64,000 nucleotides of DNA from Puccinellia tenuiflora (GCA_012064385.1 QRDG01000240.1:1588216-1652215); one strand, 5' to 3'. Counted from the first letter of the stretch, positions 1-10,699 are shown. The notes: generated from the sequence alone by a model not told the origin. Numbers and translations: made by a program.

Positions 1-2332
1 ACCGCTTGTCATCTAACCAACCGGCTCTATCTCCGCCCATTCACTAAAAAGACTCCGTATGAACTTCTTGGTGGTAAAAAGCCTAACCTCTCTTACATTA
101 AAGTTTTTGGTTGCAAGTGTCAAGTTTACATTAAAGGTTCTAAATTACCTAAGTTTGGGCCTAGAACTTTTGAAGGCATATTTGTTGATTACGCCAAGGA
201 TTCCCACACTTATAGGGTCTTCAACATAACCACCGGGTGTGTTGAAGAATCTATGAATGTGGTATTCCATGAGGATAATGGCTCCCAAGTGGGGCAAGTT
301 GATCTTGATGATGTAGGTGATGAGCCCTCCTCCATCGCCATAGGAAGAATGGGTATAGGTCCCCTTATACCCATTGAGGAACCCCTTGTGGCAACGGAGT
401 TGGACTCAAGCTCGACGCAAGTGGAGCCTTCTACATCAACCATTGATCAAGCGGCAAACCAAGAACAAGCTCAAGATCTACAAGATGATACCAACCATCA
501 TGATGATGATCAAGATCCACCCAATGATAATGGTGGTCAAGATTTTGGTGATCTCTCACCAAGAACTCCAACCCACTCTCGGATTAATCAAAATCTAGAT
601 GAAGGAGATGATGAAGATGCACCTCCAAATGAGGGACCCTCAGATGCTCTTGCTCGTCGAGTGGCTAGCAAGGCCGTGGCATTACATCAAAAATCTCTCT
701 ATCAAAAGAACATCATTGGTGGTCTTGGTAGGAGTGTGTCCACTCGGAGGACAACTATTACTCTTTTGTGGTGTTCATGCTCATATATCACATTTTGAAC
801 CCACCAAGGTGTATGAAGCTCTTGAAGATGAAGATTGGGTTCATGCTATGCACGAAGAACTCCATAACTTTGAGAGAAACAAAGTATGGTCCCTAGTTGA
901 AAGACCCAAGAACCATAATGTGATTGGAACCAAATGGGTGTTCAAGAACAAGCAAGATAACCATGGACAAGTGATTCGCAACAAAGCTCGTTTGGTTGCT
1001 CAAGGCTACTCTCAAGTCGAAGGACTTGACTACGGTGAAACTTTCGCTCCCGTAGCTAGACTTGAATCCATTCGAATATTGCTTGCATTTGCTTCTAGCT
1101 ATAAATTCACTTTATATCAAATGGATGTTAAAAGTGCATTTCTAAATGGTCCACTTAATGAGATGGTATATGTTAAACAACCTCCGGGGTTCGAAGATCC
1201 CAAGTGTCCTAACCATGTCTACTTACTCCATAAGGCTTTGTATGGCCTCAAACAAGCCCCACGTGCTTGGTATGATCACTTAAAGGAGTTCCTAGTAGAC
1301 CATGGTTTTGCACTTGGGGTAATCGATCCCACACTCTTCACCAAGAGTGTAAATGGAGAATTCTTTGTATGCCAAGTATATGTTGACGATATTATATTTG
1401 GTTCTACTAATGTCTCTTTTGTAGAACAATTTGCTAAGCTAATGACAAGCGAATTTGAGATGTCTATGATGGGTGAGTTAAGGTTCTTCCTTGGTTTTGA
1501 GATTGAGCAATATGACGAAGGAACCTTTATTTGCCAAGCTAAATATACTCAAGACATGCTCAAGAAGTTTGATATGTCAAATGCAAGCCCAATGAGATTT
1601 CCAATGGCAACAAACGTGAATCTAACACTAGATCACGAAGGTATTCCGGTTGACCAAAAGCTTTATCGTTCTATGATTGGTTCTTTGCTTTATCTTTGTG
1701 CATCTAGACCGGATATCATGTTTAGTGTGGGTTTGTGTGCGAGATTTCAATCTAACCCCAAAGAAAGCCATATGACTGCTGTCAAAAGAATTCTTAGGTA
1801 CTTGGTTGATACCCCCAATCATGGTCTTTGGTATCCTTCAAATACTAGCTTTGATCTTGTGGGATATTCGGATGCGGATTGGGCCGGTGACAAAGTGACT
1901 AGGAAATCAACCTCGGGTGCTTGCCAATTTCTTGGTAGGTCACTTGTGTGTTGGTCTTCGAAGAAACAAAATTGCATATCCACCTCCTCCACGGAAGCCG
2001 AATATATTGCCGCCGCAAGTTGTTGTTCACAATTATTATGGATGAGACAATGTCTTGAGGATTTCGGAATTAAGAAAAAGACATTGCCTCTTTTATGTGA
2101 TAATGAAAGTGCTATAAGAATTGCTCACAATCCGGTACTCCATGGCAAGACAAAGCATATTGAAATACGGTATCATTTTATCCGTGATCATGTTGCCAAT
2201 GGAGATATCTCTCTTTCATATATCAACACCAAAGATCAACTCGCCGATATATTCACAAAACCCCTTGACGAGAAGAGATTCAAGGAATTGAGGGGAGAAA
2301 TCAATGTGGTGTGTGCAAGTAACTTTGTTTGA
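1..2332 (+). pseudogene. Copia pol remnant: integrase C-terminus, reverse transcriptase, RNase H (frameshifted)
   Basis: Frame 1 reads through the end of an integrase (a TPYELLGGKKP motif followed by KVFGCKC) and an acidic linker rich in Asp and Asn, up to about 740. Homology then moves through a second frame (NYYSFVVFML) to a third from about 785, so at least two small indels lie between 735 and 790. The third frame is open to the TGA at 2330-2332. It contains the RT start (HEELHNFERNKVW), the catalytic YVDD at about 1379-1390, and RNase H landmarks (DADWAGD, STSGACQFLG, STEAEYIAA, LADIFTKPL). Protein family assignment is secure. The frame changes make it a pseudogene unless they are assembly errors. 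Confidence 0.9.
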
Positions 2333-2838
2333 TTGAAATCTTGAATACACACCTCTACTAGAGTTTTACTTGAATTCTAGATGTAGGCATGAATTTAGGG
2401 GGAGTGTTGTCCTAATTCATTGGACTCTCCCTCCCCTCATTATGCAAATAGCAATGTTTCATTGATATCTCAAAATTATTCACATATGAGCTTAAATGAT
2501 GAGTTTTGGTTATGCACCCAAGATATATCTTCGCGGTAGCATGCCATACACTCATATATGGTGGCCTAGGCCACCGACCTTTTCTCAAATACATTCATAT
2601 TTTCTCATTTGCCATTTTCTCGGTACCTCACTCAATATCTCTTATTTCGCATTTCTATTTTGAGTTGAGTTTTCATCATGTTTTGCATCTCCCCCGGATC
2701 ACTCAATGGATGCTCTACGGTATTTCTAAATGATACAAAGTGCTCGGAAATCAAGAAAATCAAAACAAGCAAAGTTGGATGAAGACGGAGAAAAATATAC
2801 CTTCCTGGGCCGGGCCGGCCTCTGTCCCGGCCTAGGCC

Positions 2839-3025
2839 GGCTCCCAGGCCGGCGCCCTCGGGTGCCTGCCCGGCCTCGCGCCCGGCCCCGGCCGGCTCCC
2901 AGGCCGGCGCCCTCGGGTGCCTGCCCGGCCTCGCGCCCGGCCTCGGCCGGCTCCCAGGCCGGCGCCCTCGGGTGCCTGCCCGGCCTCCCGCCCGGCCTAG
3001 GCCGGTTCCCAGGCCGGCGCGCCTG
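2839..3025. repeat. 55-bp GC-rich tandem array inside the Copia element
   Basis: The segment starting GGCTCCCAGGCCGGC recurs at 2839, 2894, 2949 and 3004, an exact 55-bp period, with only a few changes between copies. Each unit contains CCGG/GGCC palindromes. It lies in the non-coding spacer between pol and the extra ORF, about 280 bp before that ORF's start. Long apparent ORFs on both strands here are a by-product of the GC-rich repeat. Confidence 0.9.
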
Positions 3026-3301
3026 GGGACTTAACTGCCCAGAGGGGATTTTCGTCCTAGGGTTATCCCACTTCCTCCCCTCCATATCTCTCTCCTCCAT
3101 TGTTACTCTCCTCCCAAACTCAAGCTCCTCCACCTTCCCTTCCGTTTCAACCACAACAAACTCCTTCCCCTCCACAAATTGGTGAGAGAATCACCCGATC
3201 TCTCACCCTATCCACATAGTTTCTCCGTTTGTGTACCGATTTGGGGAGGATCTTCTTCCTAGATTGGTGTGTTCTTGTGGTTCCTCTCTCAAGAGTTGAA
3301 G

Positions 3302-4819
3302 ATGGACGATTGGGATGATGAGTGGGAGGAGTTCCCACAGTCAAGCAAGGCCGGAGCCATGGGGAGCAAGACGTTTGATGGGCTTGATGACATTGTGGAT
3401 GACTATGATGCTCAATCCTTCGTGCCCAAGACCAAGAGACTCAAGAAGGCCGTGGTCAGAAAAGGCAAATCCAAGCAAGCTCCCAAGCCAACGGGAAATC
3501 CTCCGCCTCCGCCTCTTGAGAACCCCGATGAACCGGTACGTGCTACTTGGGTCAAGGTGCCTACTCACGAGTTTGAGCAAGATCGATTAGTGTTCAACCC
3601 TTATGCATTTGGCAATAGCACCTGTCCGGATGACCCTAGATTCTATTGCAAGATGCATCAGCAAATATATCATCAATGCATTAATAAGAAGAAGAACAAG
3701 CATGTGCCTACCTCCTATTTTAGTGTTGAGCATACTAGGGAAGCATGGCCAGATGTGATGGATCTTATGGATTACCATCAAATTTCCAAGCTCATGCCAG
3801 TTAGCACTCCGTATTCCCCCGAGTTACTTGCACAATTCTATGCCACTGTTCATTTCTCCACCGTGCCCAAGAGAACTATGACTTGGATGTGTCACACTAC
3901 AGTTTGCACAGCTACTCTGGCAGAGTTTGGGGAATTATTTCAGCTTGAGGAACTTCCTTTTGCTCCGTGCTATAGTCGTCTCCATCTCTCCAAAGTTATG
4001 CCAGCTGAAGTTGGGCTTTGCCATTGCTATCCACCGGGAATAGGGCTCCGTGGAAAGATTTCCAAGGTTTCTTGGATGTATCCCTACTGGAGAGTTGTTC
4101 AGGGCATTCTGAGAAACAATCTCAATTGCAAATATGGAGAAAAGGGTCAAGTTCGCCAGCGGATGATCAACCTTCTACATGAGATTGTTCCCCTCTACAT
4201 GAGAAAGAAGCCAATTGATATTCTTGATTACATGTGGCAAGAGATGCGCTTGGTGGTCCTTATGAACAAGGTTCCCGTGTATGGTCCTTATCTGCAGACT
4301 CTTTTCAACACCAAGTTAAGCCCTAAGGTGATTGCATCATATGATATGTATGTGCCTTATCTTGTTACTATACCTGCTCCTCCTCCAGATGCACCTGTCT
4401 ATGTTCCTCCATATCGTGGTCAGAACGTTGAAGATGAGGATGGTGAGGTTCCTAAGAAGCAAAATGTTATCATCAAAGCACTCAAGAAGATGAACTGCTT
4501 CTTTGTGGTGCAAAGGAAATCTGACTACAAAGCCTATGCCAAACAAAAGAGCTACAATCGCAATCAGCGTGCCATTATGACTCAGCTTAACCTTCCGGTT
4601 CCTGCTGCAAGCTCAGAGGAAGTCTCAGAGGGCACCTACATGGCACAGAATGAGTACACCTACTGGTTTGGCGATGATGCCTCCTCCCTTGCTCCATATT
4701 GGCAAGGGGACCCTGGTCAGTCGAGCTCCCGTCCAGCTGCCCATGATGATGAGTATGATGTTGAGGATGAAGAGGAGGATGAGGATGATGATGATATTGA
4801 TGATGATGATGAAGAGTGA
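3302..4819 (+). CDS. Extra (env-position) ORF of the Sirevirus-type element, 505 aa
   Basis: This open frame lies downstream of pol and upstream of the 3' LTR, where Sireviruses often carry an additional, so-called env-like ORF. I chose the ATG at 3302 because it opens an acidic N-terminus (MDDWDDEWEEF); the frame continues 33 bp upstream without a better start. The order is an acidic start, a basic patch (KTKRLKKAVVRKGKSK), a Pro-rich stretch, then a globular middle with a segment (SPELLAQFYATVHF) resembling the plant-transposon protein domains found in grass retroelements. The protein ends in a run of Glu and Asp. I see no signal peptide or convincing membrane helix, so an envelope role is not supported. 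It has no in-frame stop although pol is broken. The function is unknown. Confidence 0.7.
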   Translation: MDDWDDEWEEFPQSSKAGAMGSKTFDGLDDIVDDYDAQSFVPKTKRLKKAVVRKGKSKQAPKPTGNPPPPPLENPDEPVRATWVKVPTHEFEQDRLVFNPYAFGNSTCPDDPRFYCKMHQQIYHQCINKKKNKHVPTSYFSVEHTREAWPDVMDLMDYHQISKLMPVSTPYSPELLAQFYATVHFSTVPKRTMTWMCHTTVCTATLAEFGELFQLEELPFAPCYSRLHLSKVMPAEVGLCHCYPPGIGLRGKISKVSWMYPYWRVVQGILRNNLNCKYGEKGQVRQRMINLLHEIVPLYMRKKPIDILDYMWQEMRLVVLMNKVPVYGPYLQTLFNTKLSPKVIASYDMYVPYLVTIPAPPPDAPVYVPPYRGQNVEDEDGEVPKKQNVIIKALKKMNCFFVVQRKSDYKAYAKQKSYNRNQRAIMTQLNLPVPAASSEEVSEGTYMAQNEYTYWFGDDASSLAPYWQGDPGQSSSRPAAHDDEYDVEDEEEDEDDDDIDDDDEE

Positions 4820-4967
4820 TCATGGCTCTCACTGCTATTTCTCCCTTTTTGGTGTCTTGATGCCAAAGGGGGAGAGATTACTATCCGGGGATTTGCATTA
4901 CATTTGCGTTTTCATCGCTTGCATGTTTCCTTTCTCATTTGCATGTCTCTTAAGTCTCTTAAGTGAA

Positions 4968-5170
4968 CTTATTGTAAGGATAATCTTGGACCTTCGTTAT
5001 TTTATTGTAAGGATTTCCTCCATGAACTCTATTTTGTGAACTCTATGTGTTATGTTTTTATTGTAAGGATAATCTTGGACCTTCGTTATTTTATTGTAAG
5101 GATGGATTATCTCCATCATTATGTTATTGTAAGGATTTCCTCCATCGTTATGTTATTGTAAGGATTTCCA
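4968..5170 (+). repeat. Short tandem repeats (TTATTGTAAGGAT) before the 3' LTR
   Basis: The motif TTATTGTAAGGAT occurs about six times between 4968 and 5170. It is embedded in a longer unit (AATCTTGGACCTTCG) that appears twice, near 4982 and 5070. It lies in the untranslated stretch between the extra ORF and the LTR. Confidence 0.8.
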
Positions 5171-5448
5171 TACATATTATTCCAAGACTATCTCTATATG
5201 AAGTCCAAGGTAAGCAAAGTGCTCTTCTCACATAAGGACTAAGGTGAGAACTATCATATGCCCTTAGATACTATCTATCATTTGTTTCCATTTGCTCACA
5301 TTATATATATACATGTCTATCTATCACTTGAGCAATTTCGTGTTGAATACCTTGTTGGCTTATAAACTCTAGGGGGAGTGTCACTCAAAACTTAGACATG
5401 CTTAAATGAGATTTATTCTTGCAAATCCTTGTGTTGTCATCAAACATC

Positions 5449-5460
5449 AAAAAGGGGGAG
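5449..5460 (+). promoter_or_regulatory. Polypurine tract priming plus-strand DNA synthesis
   Basis: AAAAAGGGGGAG is followed by AT and then the first bases of the LTR (TGAAAGGA at 5463). The same purine core (GGGGGAG) also occurs near 2398, 4868 and 5372. Multiple polypurine tracts are typical of Sireviruses. Confidence 0.85.
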
Positions 5461-5462
5461 AT

Positions 5463-6795
5463 TGAAAGGACATTGTCCGTTAATCTTGTTTTGACGTTTG
5501 ATTACAACACTTGGAAGTATTTAACATAATCTCTAGTATCAACAGGAAATATGCAAAAAGGAAGAAATGGCGTATTGTCGGAAAAGGAACAGGGAAGAAA
5601 GTCACTCAGCAGGCTGGCCGGCCCCCAGACCGGCCTAGGCCGGGCTCCAGGCCGGAGGCCTCGGGTGGGTGGCCGGCCCCCAGGCCGGCCCAGGCCGGGC
5701 TCCAGGCCGGGCGCCTCTGGTGGGTGGCCGGCCTCCTGGCCGGACCCAGGCCGGGCTCCAGGCCGGAGGCCTCGGGTGGGTGGCCGGCCCCCAGGCCGGC
5801 CCAGGCCGGGCTGCAGGCCGGCGGCCCTGCTGATTCCTATCTGGCGAATGATGGCCGGCCCCCTGGCCGGCCTGGGCCGATCTCCAGGCCGGAGGCCTCT
5901 GGATGGTGGCCGGCCGCCAGGCCGGCCCAGGCCGGGCTCCAGGCCGGCGTCCCAGTCTATTCCTGCGTGCTGCTCTTCAAACGGCTAGTTTTAGTGGAGT
6001 GGTACTTATACCCCTCCATCTACCTCGAGACAACTACCACGACCAAAAGAAGAACACCACCATTGTTTGAAAGCTTCAAATCGATAGATCTCCCTCTCTA
6101 GCCATTCAATCACTTAGTCCTTTGGAGATTTGAGAGAGGAGACCTAGATCTACACTTCAACCAAACCAATTAGATTTCCCCCTTGATTTGTGAGAGGGGC
6201 TTGCTACTCTTGGTGTTCATTGGAACCCTAAGAGGTTGTGGTCCTTCGGAGCTTTGGGAGCTACGAAGACTTTACCGGGAGCCACCAATTAAGTTGTGGT
6301 GCGTGCCCCGGCCTTGGGCATCGAGTCTTGGCGGCTCGGTGCATTTGGTGAAGACCCTCCAACTTGTGGAGTGTGCTTCATCCTTGTAAAGGTTCTAGTT
6401 GTCAACCTCAACGGCAACATAGTGACAAGTGCCTCGCCACATCGGTGGTAAGTCACAACGGAGATACGGTGTGCCATATCAAGGCTATTCGGTGTTTCAC
6501 TTTGGTGAACACCGCGCCGCTCCAACGGAGATTAGCTTCCATTGGGAAGTGAACTTCGGGATAAATCTTCGTGTCATCTTGTTGCTTATCTTTGCACTTA
6601 CCTTTACTTGTTAGCTCTAGCTTACTATATCTATATCTTGTGCTAGTGACCTTTTGCTCATCATATAAGGTTGTTCACCTAGTTGCATATTCTAGACAAC
6701 TTATATTTGAGCAATATCTAATTAAAATGAAAAAGAATTAAAATTTGTAGTTAACCTATTCACCCCCCCTCTAGTTAACCTCATCGATCCTTTCA
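5463..6795 (+). repeat. 3' LTR of the plus-strand Sirevirus-type element
   Basis: The LTR is 1333 bp, starts TGAAAGGA and ends TCCTTTCA. The left edge is fixed by the polypurine tract and the right edge by the inverted terminus. It contains a GC-rich palindromic array (5606-5960), a TATA-like TTATACC near 6006 and a pyrimidine-rich segment CACCCCCCCTCTAG near its end. The reverse complement of that segment resembles the start of the minus-strand LTRs at 41922 and 53414. Confidence 0.88.
5606..5960. repeat. GGCCGG palindromic array in the LTR U3 region
   Basis: About six imperfect units of roughly 55 bp contain cores such as CCGGCCCAGGCCGG. The array ends some 45 bp before the TATA-like box. 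It is related in motif and period to the array at 2839-3025 in the same element. Confidence 0.9.
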
Positions 6796-7287
6796 AAGCT
6801 TGCTCGTAGGAAATGCTCCACGGGCACTCCTGTCCTTGGTTGTGTGCTGCCGAAGTTATCGTTGACTAGTCTGGCTTCGTGGCGCAAGATCCGTAGATAT
6901 TTGCGGTCCGGAACGGCCGGCTCGAAGGCTTGGGTCGTGGCCTACGTCAGCCACGACCCGCTGCCTTGGGGAGCCGTTGGTGTTCTGCCCGAGGCCTGGC
7001 GCACGTCGCCTCGGCCTTGCCGGGCAGGATTCTCTGTGGCAACGGTTCGCTCGTGGGATCATCTGCGGAAAGTGCGGCACGTTTGCCCGCCACGCGGCGC
7101 GATGGGTGGAACGGTTCCGCTCGCCTCGCCTTTAAAGTGGAAAGAGGGAGGGACGGCCGGGGTTACCATTCCCCAGTCTCGCTTCGTCTTCTTCGTCGAT
7201 TCTTGTGCTCTCCAGTTCTCGCCCATTCTCTCTTTCGTTCTCGCCGCCCTTGCATTCGCCTCTCTCACCACGGGAAACCAATCTTCC

Positions 7288-8394
7288 ATGGCGAGCTCGG
7301 GCGCGTGGACGGGCTCCAGCGTGGACGATGCATTTCTCTGGGAGCTCCGTCGGAGGAAGTTCTTGGGGATGACGGGCGACGTGGGAGCCCGCGCTCCCCC
7401 TGAAGGGGAAGTTTCTCCGGCGCCCAAGAAGGGCGAGGTCGTCGTGTTCTCCGCGCATTTGGAGCGGGGATTGGGGCTCCCGGTGAGCTCCTTCTTCGCA
7501 GAATTTCTGCGCTTCTACGGGCTGCAGCCCCATCATCTGGGGGCAAATTGCATTACCCAGCTGTCCTGCTTCGTCACGCTGTGCGAGGCGTATTTGGGCA
7601 TCTGGCCCAGTATGGAGATTTTCGGCATGTTCTTCTTCCTGCGGTCTCAGACGACCGCCGGGCAGCAGCGCGACTGTGGCAGCGTCTCCATCAGCGCGAA
7701 GAATACGCCGCTGCCCAAGATCAACCTGCCTGATTCCATCAAGAAGTGGCAAAGCACCTACTTCTACGTCCGGAATCTTACTGACGCCGACCGGATCGGC
7801 CTGTCGACCTTCTCCAACTTGCTGCCGGCGTCCAAGTCCTGGCTCTGGAAGCTGCCTGTAGATGGGGCTCTCGAGAATGTCTTGTTCAGCCGGCTGAAGG
7901 TGTTGGTGGCGGCCGGCCTGACGTCCAGGGACCTGACCCTGGCGTGGCTGTCGAGGCGGATATACCCGCTGCAGGCACGTCCGCACAAGATGTGCTTCTA
8001 CTCGGGTATCCGGGATCCCAGCCGGGTCTGCTTGGAGTTGCCGAAGTAGAAGAGCCTCCGCAAGTGGGCTTCCCGTCTCATCACCGACAGGATCGAGGAG
8101 GACTGGGATTTCGGGTTCGATCCATTCACCCACTCGGAACGTGCCCCTGAGGTTAGTCCTCGCTCTCTTGTCCGTCTTCGATTCCTTCGTCCGGCTGCCG
8201 CTTGACCCAGTCGGCCTGTTGTGCAGCTTTGCGAGCTCCAGAGGGTTGAGGATTTCGAAGTCGTCTTCGAGCCCGACGTCAGTGGTCCCTTCACCAAGGC
8301 ACTGATGGCCTTGATGGAGGAGGATTCCGCCGACGAGCAGGCGGGAGGAGGAACTGACGCCACCGCTGAAGATGAAAGCACGGACAATGATTTT
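7288..8394 (+). pseudogene. Grass transposon-associated protein (putative gypsy-type transposon domain), stop-interrupted and truncated
   Basis: From the ATG at 7288 the frame reads MASSGAWTGSS and then the conserved block FFAEFLRFYGLQPHHLGANC, later PDSIKKWQSTYFYVRN and RRIYPLQARPHKM. These match the putative gypsy-type transposon domain (PF04195-like) of grass Gypsy and CACTA elements. A TAG at 8047-8049 interrupts the domain, and the same frame continues sensibly beyond it to 8151. A probable intron follows (GT at 8152, AG at 8225-8226), then a second exon with an acidic tail, cut at about 8394 where unrelated sequence begins. A TTTAAA promoter-like box lies near 7130. The host element's other parts are not visible. 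Confidence 0.75.
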
Positions 8395-8448
8395 TGGGTA
8401 TTGCAAATTAATACACAAGTGGGGCTATCTTTTGATCATATTGCCTAA

Positions 8449-8526
8449 TTTACCGAGCTTTGGGAGATGCTCCACGATGTTCAACACACCCATGATACAC
8501 CCGATAAGATCACTTGGAAATTCACT
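8449..8526 (+). pseudogene. LINE-type reverse transcriptase C-terminal scrap
   Basis: About 26 codons read FTELWEMLHDVQ...PDKITWKFT. This is the spacing seen just before the zinc-binding region of plant LINE polyproteins (compare SADSIAWRWT in the LINE at 11376-12695). It is bounded by unrelated sequence on both sides. It is short, so the call is tentative. Confidence 0.45.
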
Positions 8527-9204
8527 AAGGGCCTCTTTGATTCGCAGGAATTTTAGAACGCATGAATCGGAAAAATACAGGATTGGAGTCGCATGCCCAC
8601 TTGAATCATACATGAATATCAAGCCATATGAATTTGACCTCGGCGTACTTGACCTCCTCCGATGTTGGTGTGGCCTTAGGTGCCGATGGCAAGGACGGCA
8701 ACGACCCATGTTGAAGGCGGGCAAAGACTACATGGCCCGGACCTACTTCGCCGCTGGCAAGAAGCGGAACATCATCGGAACAAGGGTCGTCCTCCTTCAG
8801 CTAGTGGTGGCGACATGTTGGGTGAGGGAACCAGAGAGAAGGGCAGAGGCGGTGTGGCGACGGAGAGGGACGAACATGAGGGAGAGGGTGTGGGTTGGGG
8901 TGACACCTACGGACGGCCAGAAGAGGACAAGAAGAGGGCACCGCAGCCATTCGTTGCGTGTCCATTCATTGTGTGTCCGGACGGACGCAAACCCAACCCA
9001 ACCCAAATTTGAATATCCTAGCATTAGAATATGACCGATAATTGACAAGCAACCTCCATCAGATGTAAAGCATCCGTGTCTCGCTTGAGCCCCCACAACA
9101 ATACCGATAGTACTCCACGTATAAACAACATCATGGCACCGAAAAATTAAATCACGTCTCGTTTTATCTCGTTTTATCAGCATGATTTTCTAATTTGGTC
9201 GTGG
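8527..9204. other. Non-coding debris
   Basis: I see no intact gene. The segment begins GGGCCTCTTTGATTCGCAGG, which resembles the terminus of a grass MITE. Near 8960-9010 it contains CCGGACGGACGCAAACCCAACCC, which resembles the end of Harbinger-like elements common in Triticeae. Both are fragments. Confidence 0.4.
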
Positions 9205-9412
9205 ATGTCACGCCAACTGTGCCGACGGCCGGGGCCGTCGTCGTAGCTGAGGCTACGTCTATACGCCGAGGGCCAAAACTACGCCGACAGCTTTTCCTAC
9301 GTCGAGGGTGAAGTCGACGGGCTGACCTTCCCGAGCTCTATGCCGACGGCCCCTGACAAAAAGCCGTCGGCGTAGAGTTTGACCGTCGGCGCAACAGCGC
9401 ATTCCTGTAGTG
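9205..9412 (-). mobile_element. CACTA transposon end fragment
   Basis: Read on the minus strand, the segment begins CACTACAGGAAT at 9412. Clustered subterminal GCCGACGGC and CCGTCGGC motifs follow, as in the ends of grass CACTA elements. No second CACTA terminus is visible nearby, so this is one end of a truncated or rearranged copy. Confidence 0.65.
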
Positions 9413-9840
9413 AACTAAGAGATGACGACCGGAGGGAGGGACCTGGCCAGCCGGGAAAGGTATTCGATCAAGGTAATGGAAGTGGGACACTGAGCAACCA
9501 ACAAGATTATCTAGCTGAGTCCTCATCGGCATCTTCTTTAAGCCTTAGATAGCTGCCTAGTCCCTCATCATCAATCACTTCACTCAACAATCACAAGTAC
9601 CTTTTGCCTGTATCTTTAGTAGTACAGTATTATGTAGCTTTTCTTGCACTAATTGTTCTTCCTTATCTGTACTACTTGCTCAAAATGATCCTCCGTTGGT
9701 GCAGTCACTTGAAATGAGTTTTCAGCATAAGGAGCATGACCGTCTGTTTTCGCGTGCGCTCCGGCTCGGAGCCCTTTGCTTTTTCGAACTGGCCACTGGC
9801 CAGCGCATCTGGTTAAAAATAGATAAGGGGCTCAGAACAA
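9413..9840. other. Unassigned intergenic sequence
   Basis: I see no coding potential, repeat or recognisable mobile element here. Confidence 0.5.
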
Positions 9841-10536
9841 GTACAATATGACCACGTAAATAGGCTATACAGATTTAAATATTTTATTTATGTTTATTTG
9901 GATGTAGGAGAAAAAAAAGAGAAGAGAATAAGACTCTAAGATAGTAGGCAGTCGTATCATATCCTCATAGATACCTTGTGAGAGTATAAAGTGAGCCATG
10001 CATTCATAAAATAATACATATATATAGGAGCGATATGGAGGCCAAGCTTCATGGAGTTCGGTTTCCAAAATAAATTTAAATCCGCAAATTTTTGTTACGA
10101 AAAATTCTGAAAAAAATCATAGTTGTAGATAATACATTGATCTACCATTGTGAAAATTTCCATGACGAAATACGTTGTATTCTGATCTGGAAAAAAAAGA
10201 CAAAGGCAGATCTGAATCGGTGAATTGTCAGATTTGTCTTTTTTGTGTAGCTCATAATAGTACAAATTTGGTCTTGAAAATTTACACAGTGGTGGATTAA
10301 TGTATTTCCTACAACTCTGATTTTTTTCAGAATTTTTCGAAACAAAAATGTGTGGATTCAATTTTTTTTGGAAACCGAGCTTCATGGAGCTCGGCCTCCA
10401 TTTGGACTTTCCGATGTATATAGCCAACTATTAGATGCGTTAGCTCTAAGATGACTGTAAATAACATGACAATGGCATATAGCTTGTAGCCAGTTCTATT
10501 ATTAATCTTGCTCTGAGGCTACAAGCATGTACAATA
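9841..10536. mobile_element. MITE-like element split by an inverted-repeat insertion
   Basis: The 8-bp direct repeat GTACAATA occurs at 9841-9848 and 10529-10536 and could be a target-site duplication. The right part, read on the minus strand (GAGCAAGATTAATAATAGAAC then GGCTACAAGC), resembles a common grass MITE family. The element at 10036-10400 lies inside it. The class is not established. Confidence 0.45.
10036..10400. mobile_element. Fold-back inverted-repeat element, about 365 bp
   Basis: The left arm begins TGGAGGCCAAGCTTCATGGA. The right arm, reverse complemented, begins TGGAGGCCGAGCTCCATGAA. Similarity between the arms continues inward for roughly 120 bp through shared blocks such as TTCGGTTTCC / CTCGGTTTCC and GAAAAATTCTGAAAAAAATCA. 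The central loop is short, so a transcript would form a long hairpin. No transposase is encoded. This fits a MITE. Confidence 0.75.
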
Positions 10537-10699
10537 AGGTACAGTCAGCTGTTTGCAATATGGTGTCACATAGAAATTTTACGGGCTTGAAAGAGAGAGA
10601 AGAAAGTAAAAGAAGGAGTCCATCTGCATAAATATCGATTGCCATTGTATGAGATGGTATTAGTATTTTCACGCAAGACTATATACATATGGGGTAAAA

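Larger units (their letters stand above)
1..6795 (+). mobile_element. Sirevirus-type Copia LTR retrotransposon, 3' half (5' part outside window)
   Basis: The order is integrase C-terminus, reverse transcriptase, RNase H, an extra ORF, polypurine tracts and a 3' LTR. Copia order (integrase before RT), an additional ORF behind pol, and repeated GGGGGAG purine tracts before the LTR are hallmarks of the Sirevirus (SIRE/Maximus) lineage. The LTR at 5463-6795 begins TGAAAGGA and ends TCCTTTCA, a perfect 8-bp inverted terminus. The five bases after it are AAGCT, but the matching target-site copy lies outside the window. Pol carries frameshifts, so this copy is not autonomous now. Lineage is inferred from structure; I do not assign a family name. 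Confidence 0.88.

Noticed and set aside
5511..6101. Pro/Arg/Gly-rich ORFs in the GGCCGG arrays (also 2726-3185, 43105-43601, 51657-52153)
   Set aside because: They are translations of a stop-poor palindromic repeat in several frames and both strands, located in LTRs or spacers.
7132..8418. Minus-strand ORF of 428 codons
   Set aside because: It overlaps the recognisable plus-strand transposon-protein gene and shows no domain of its own.
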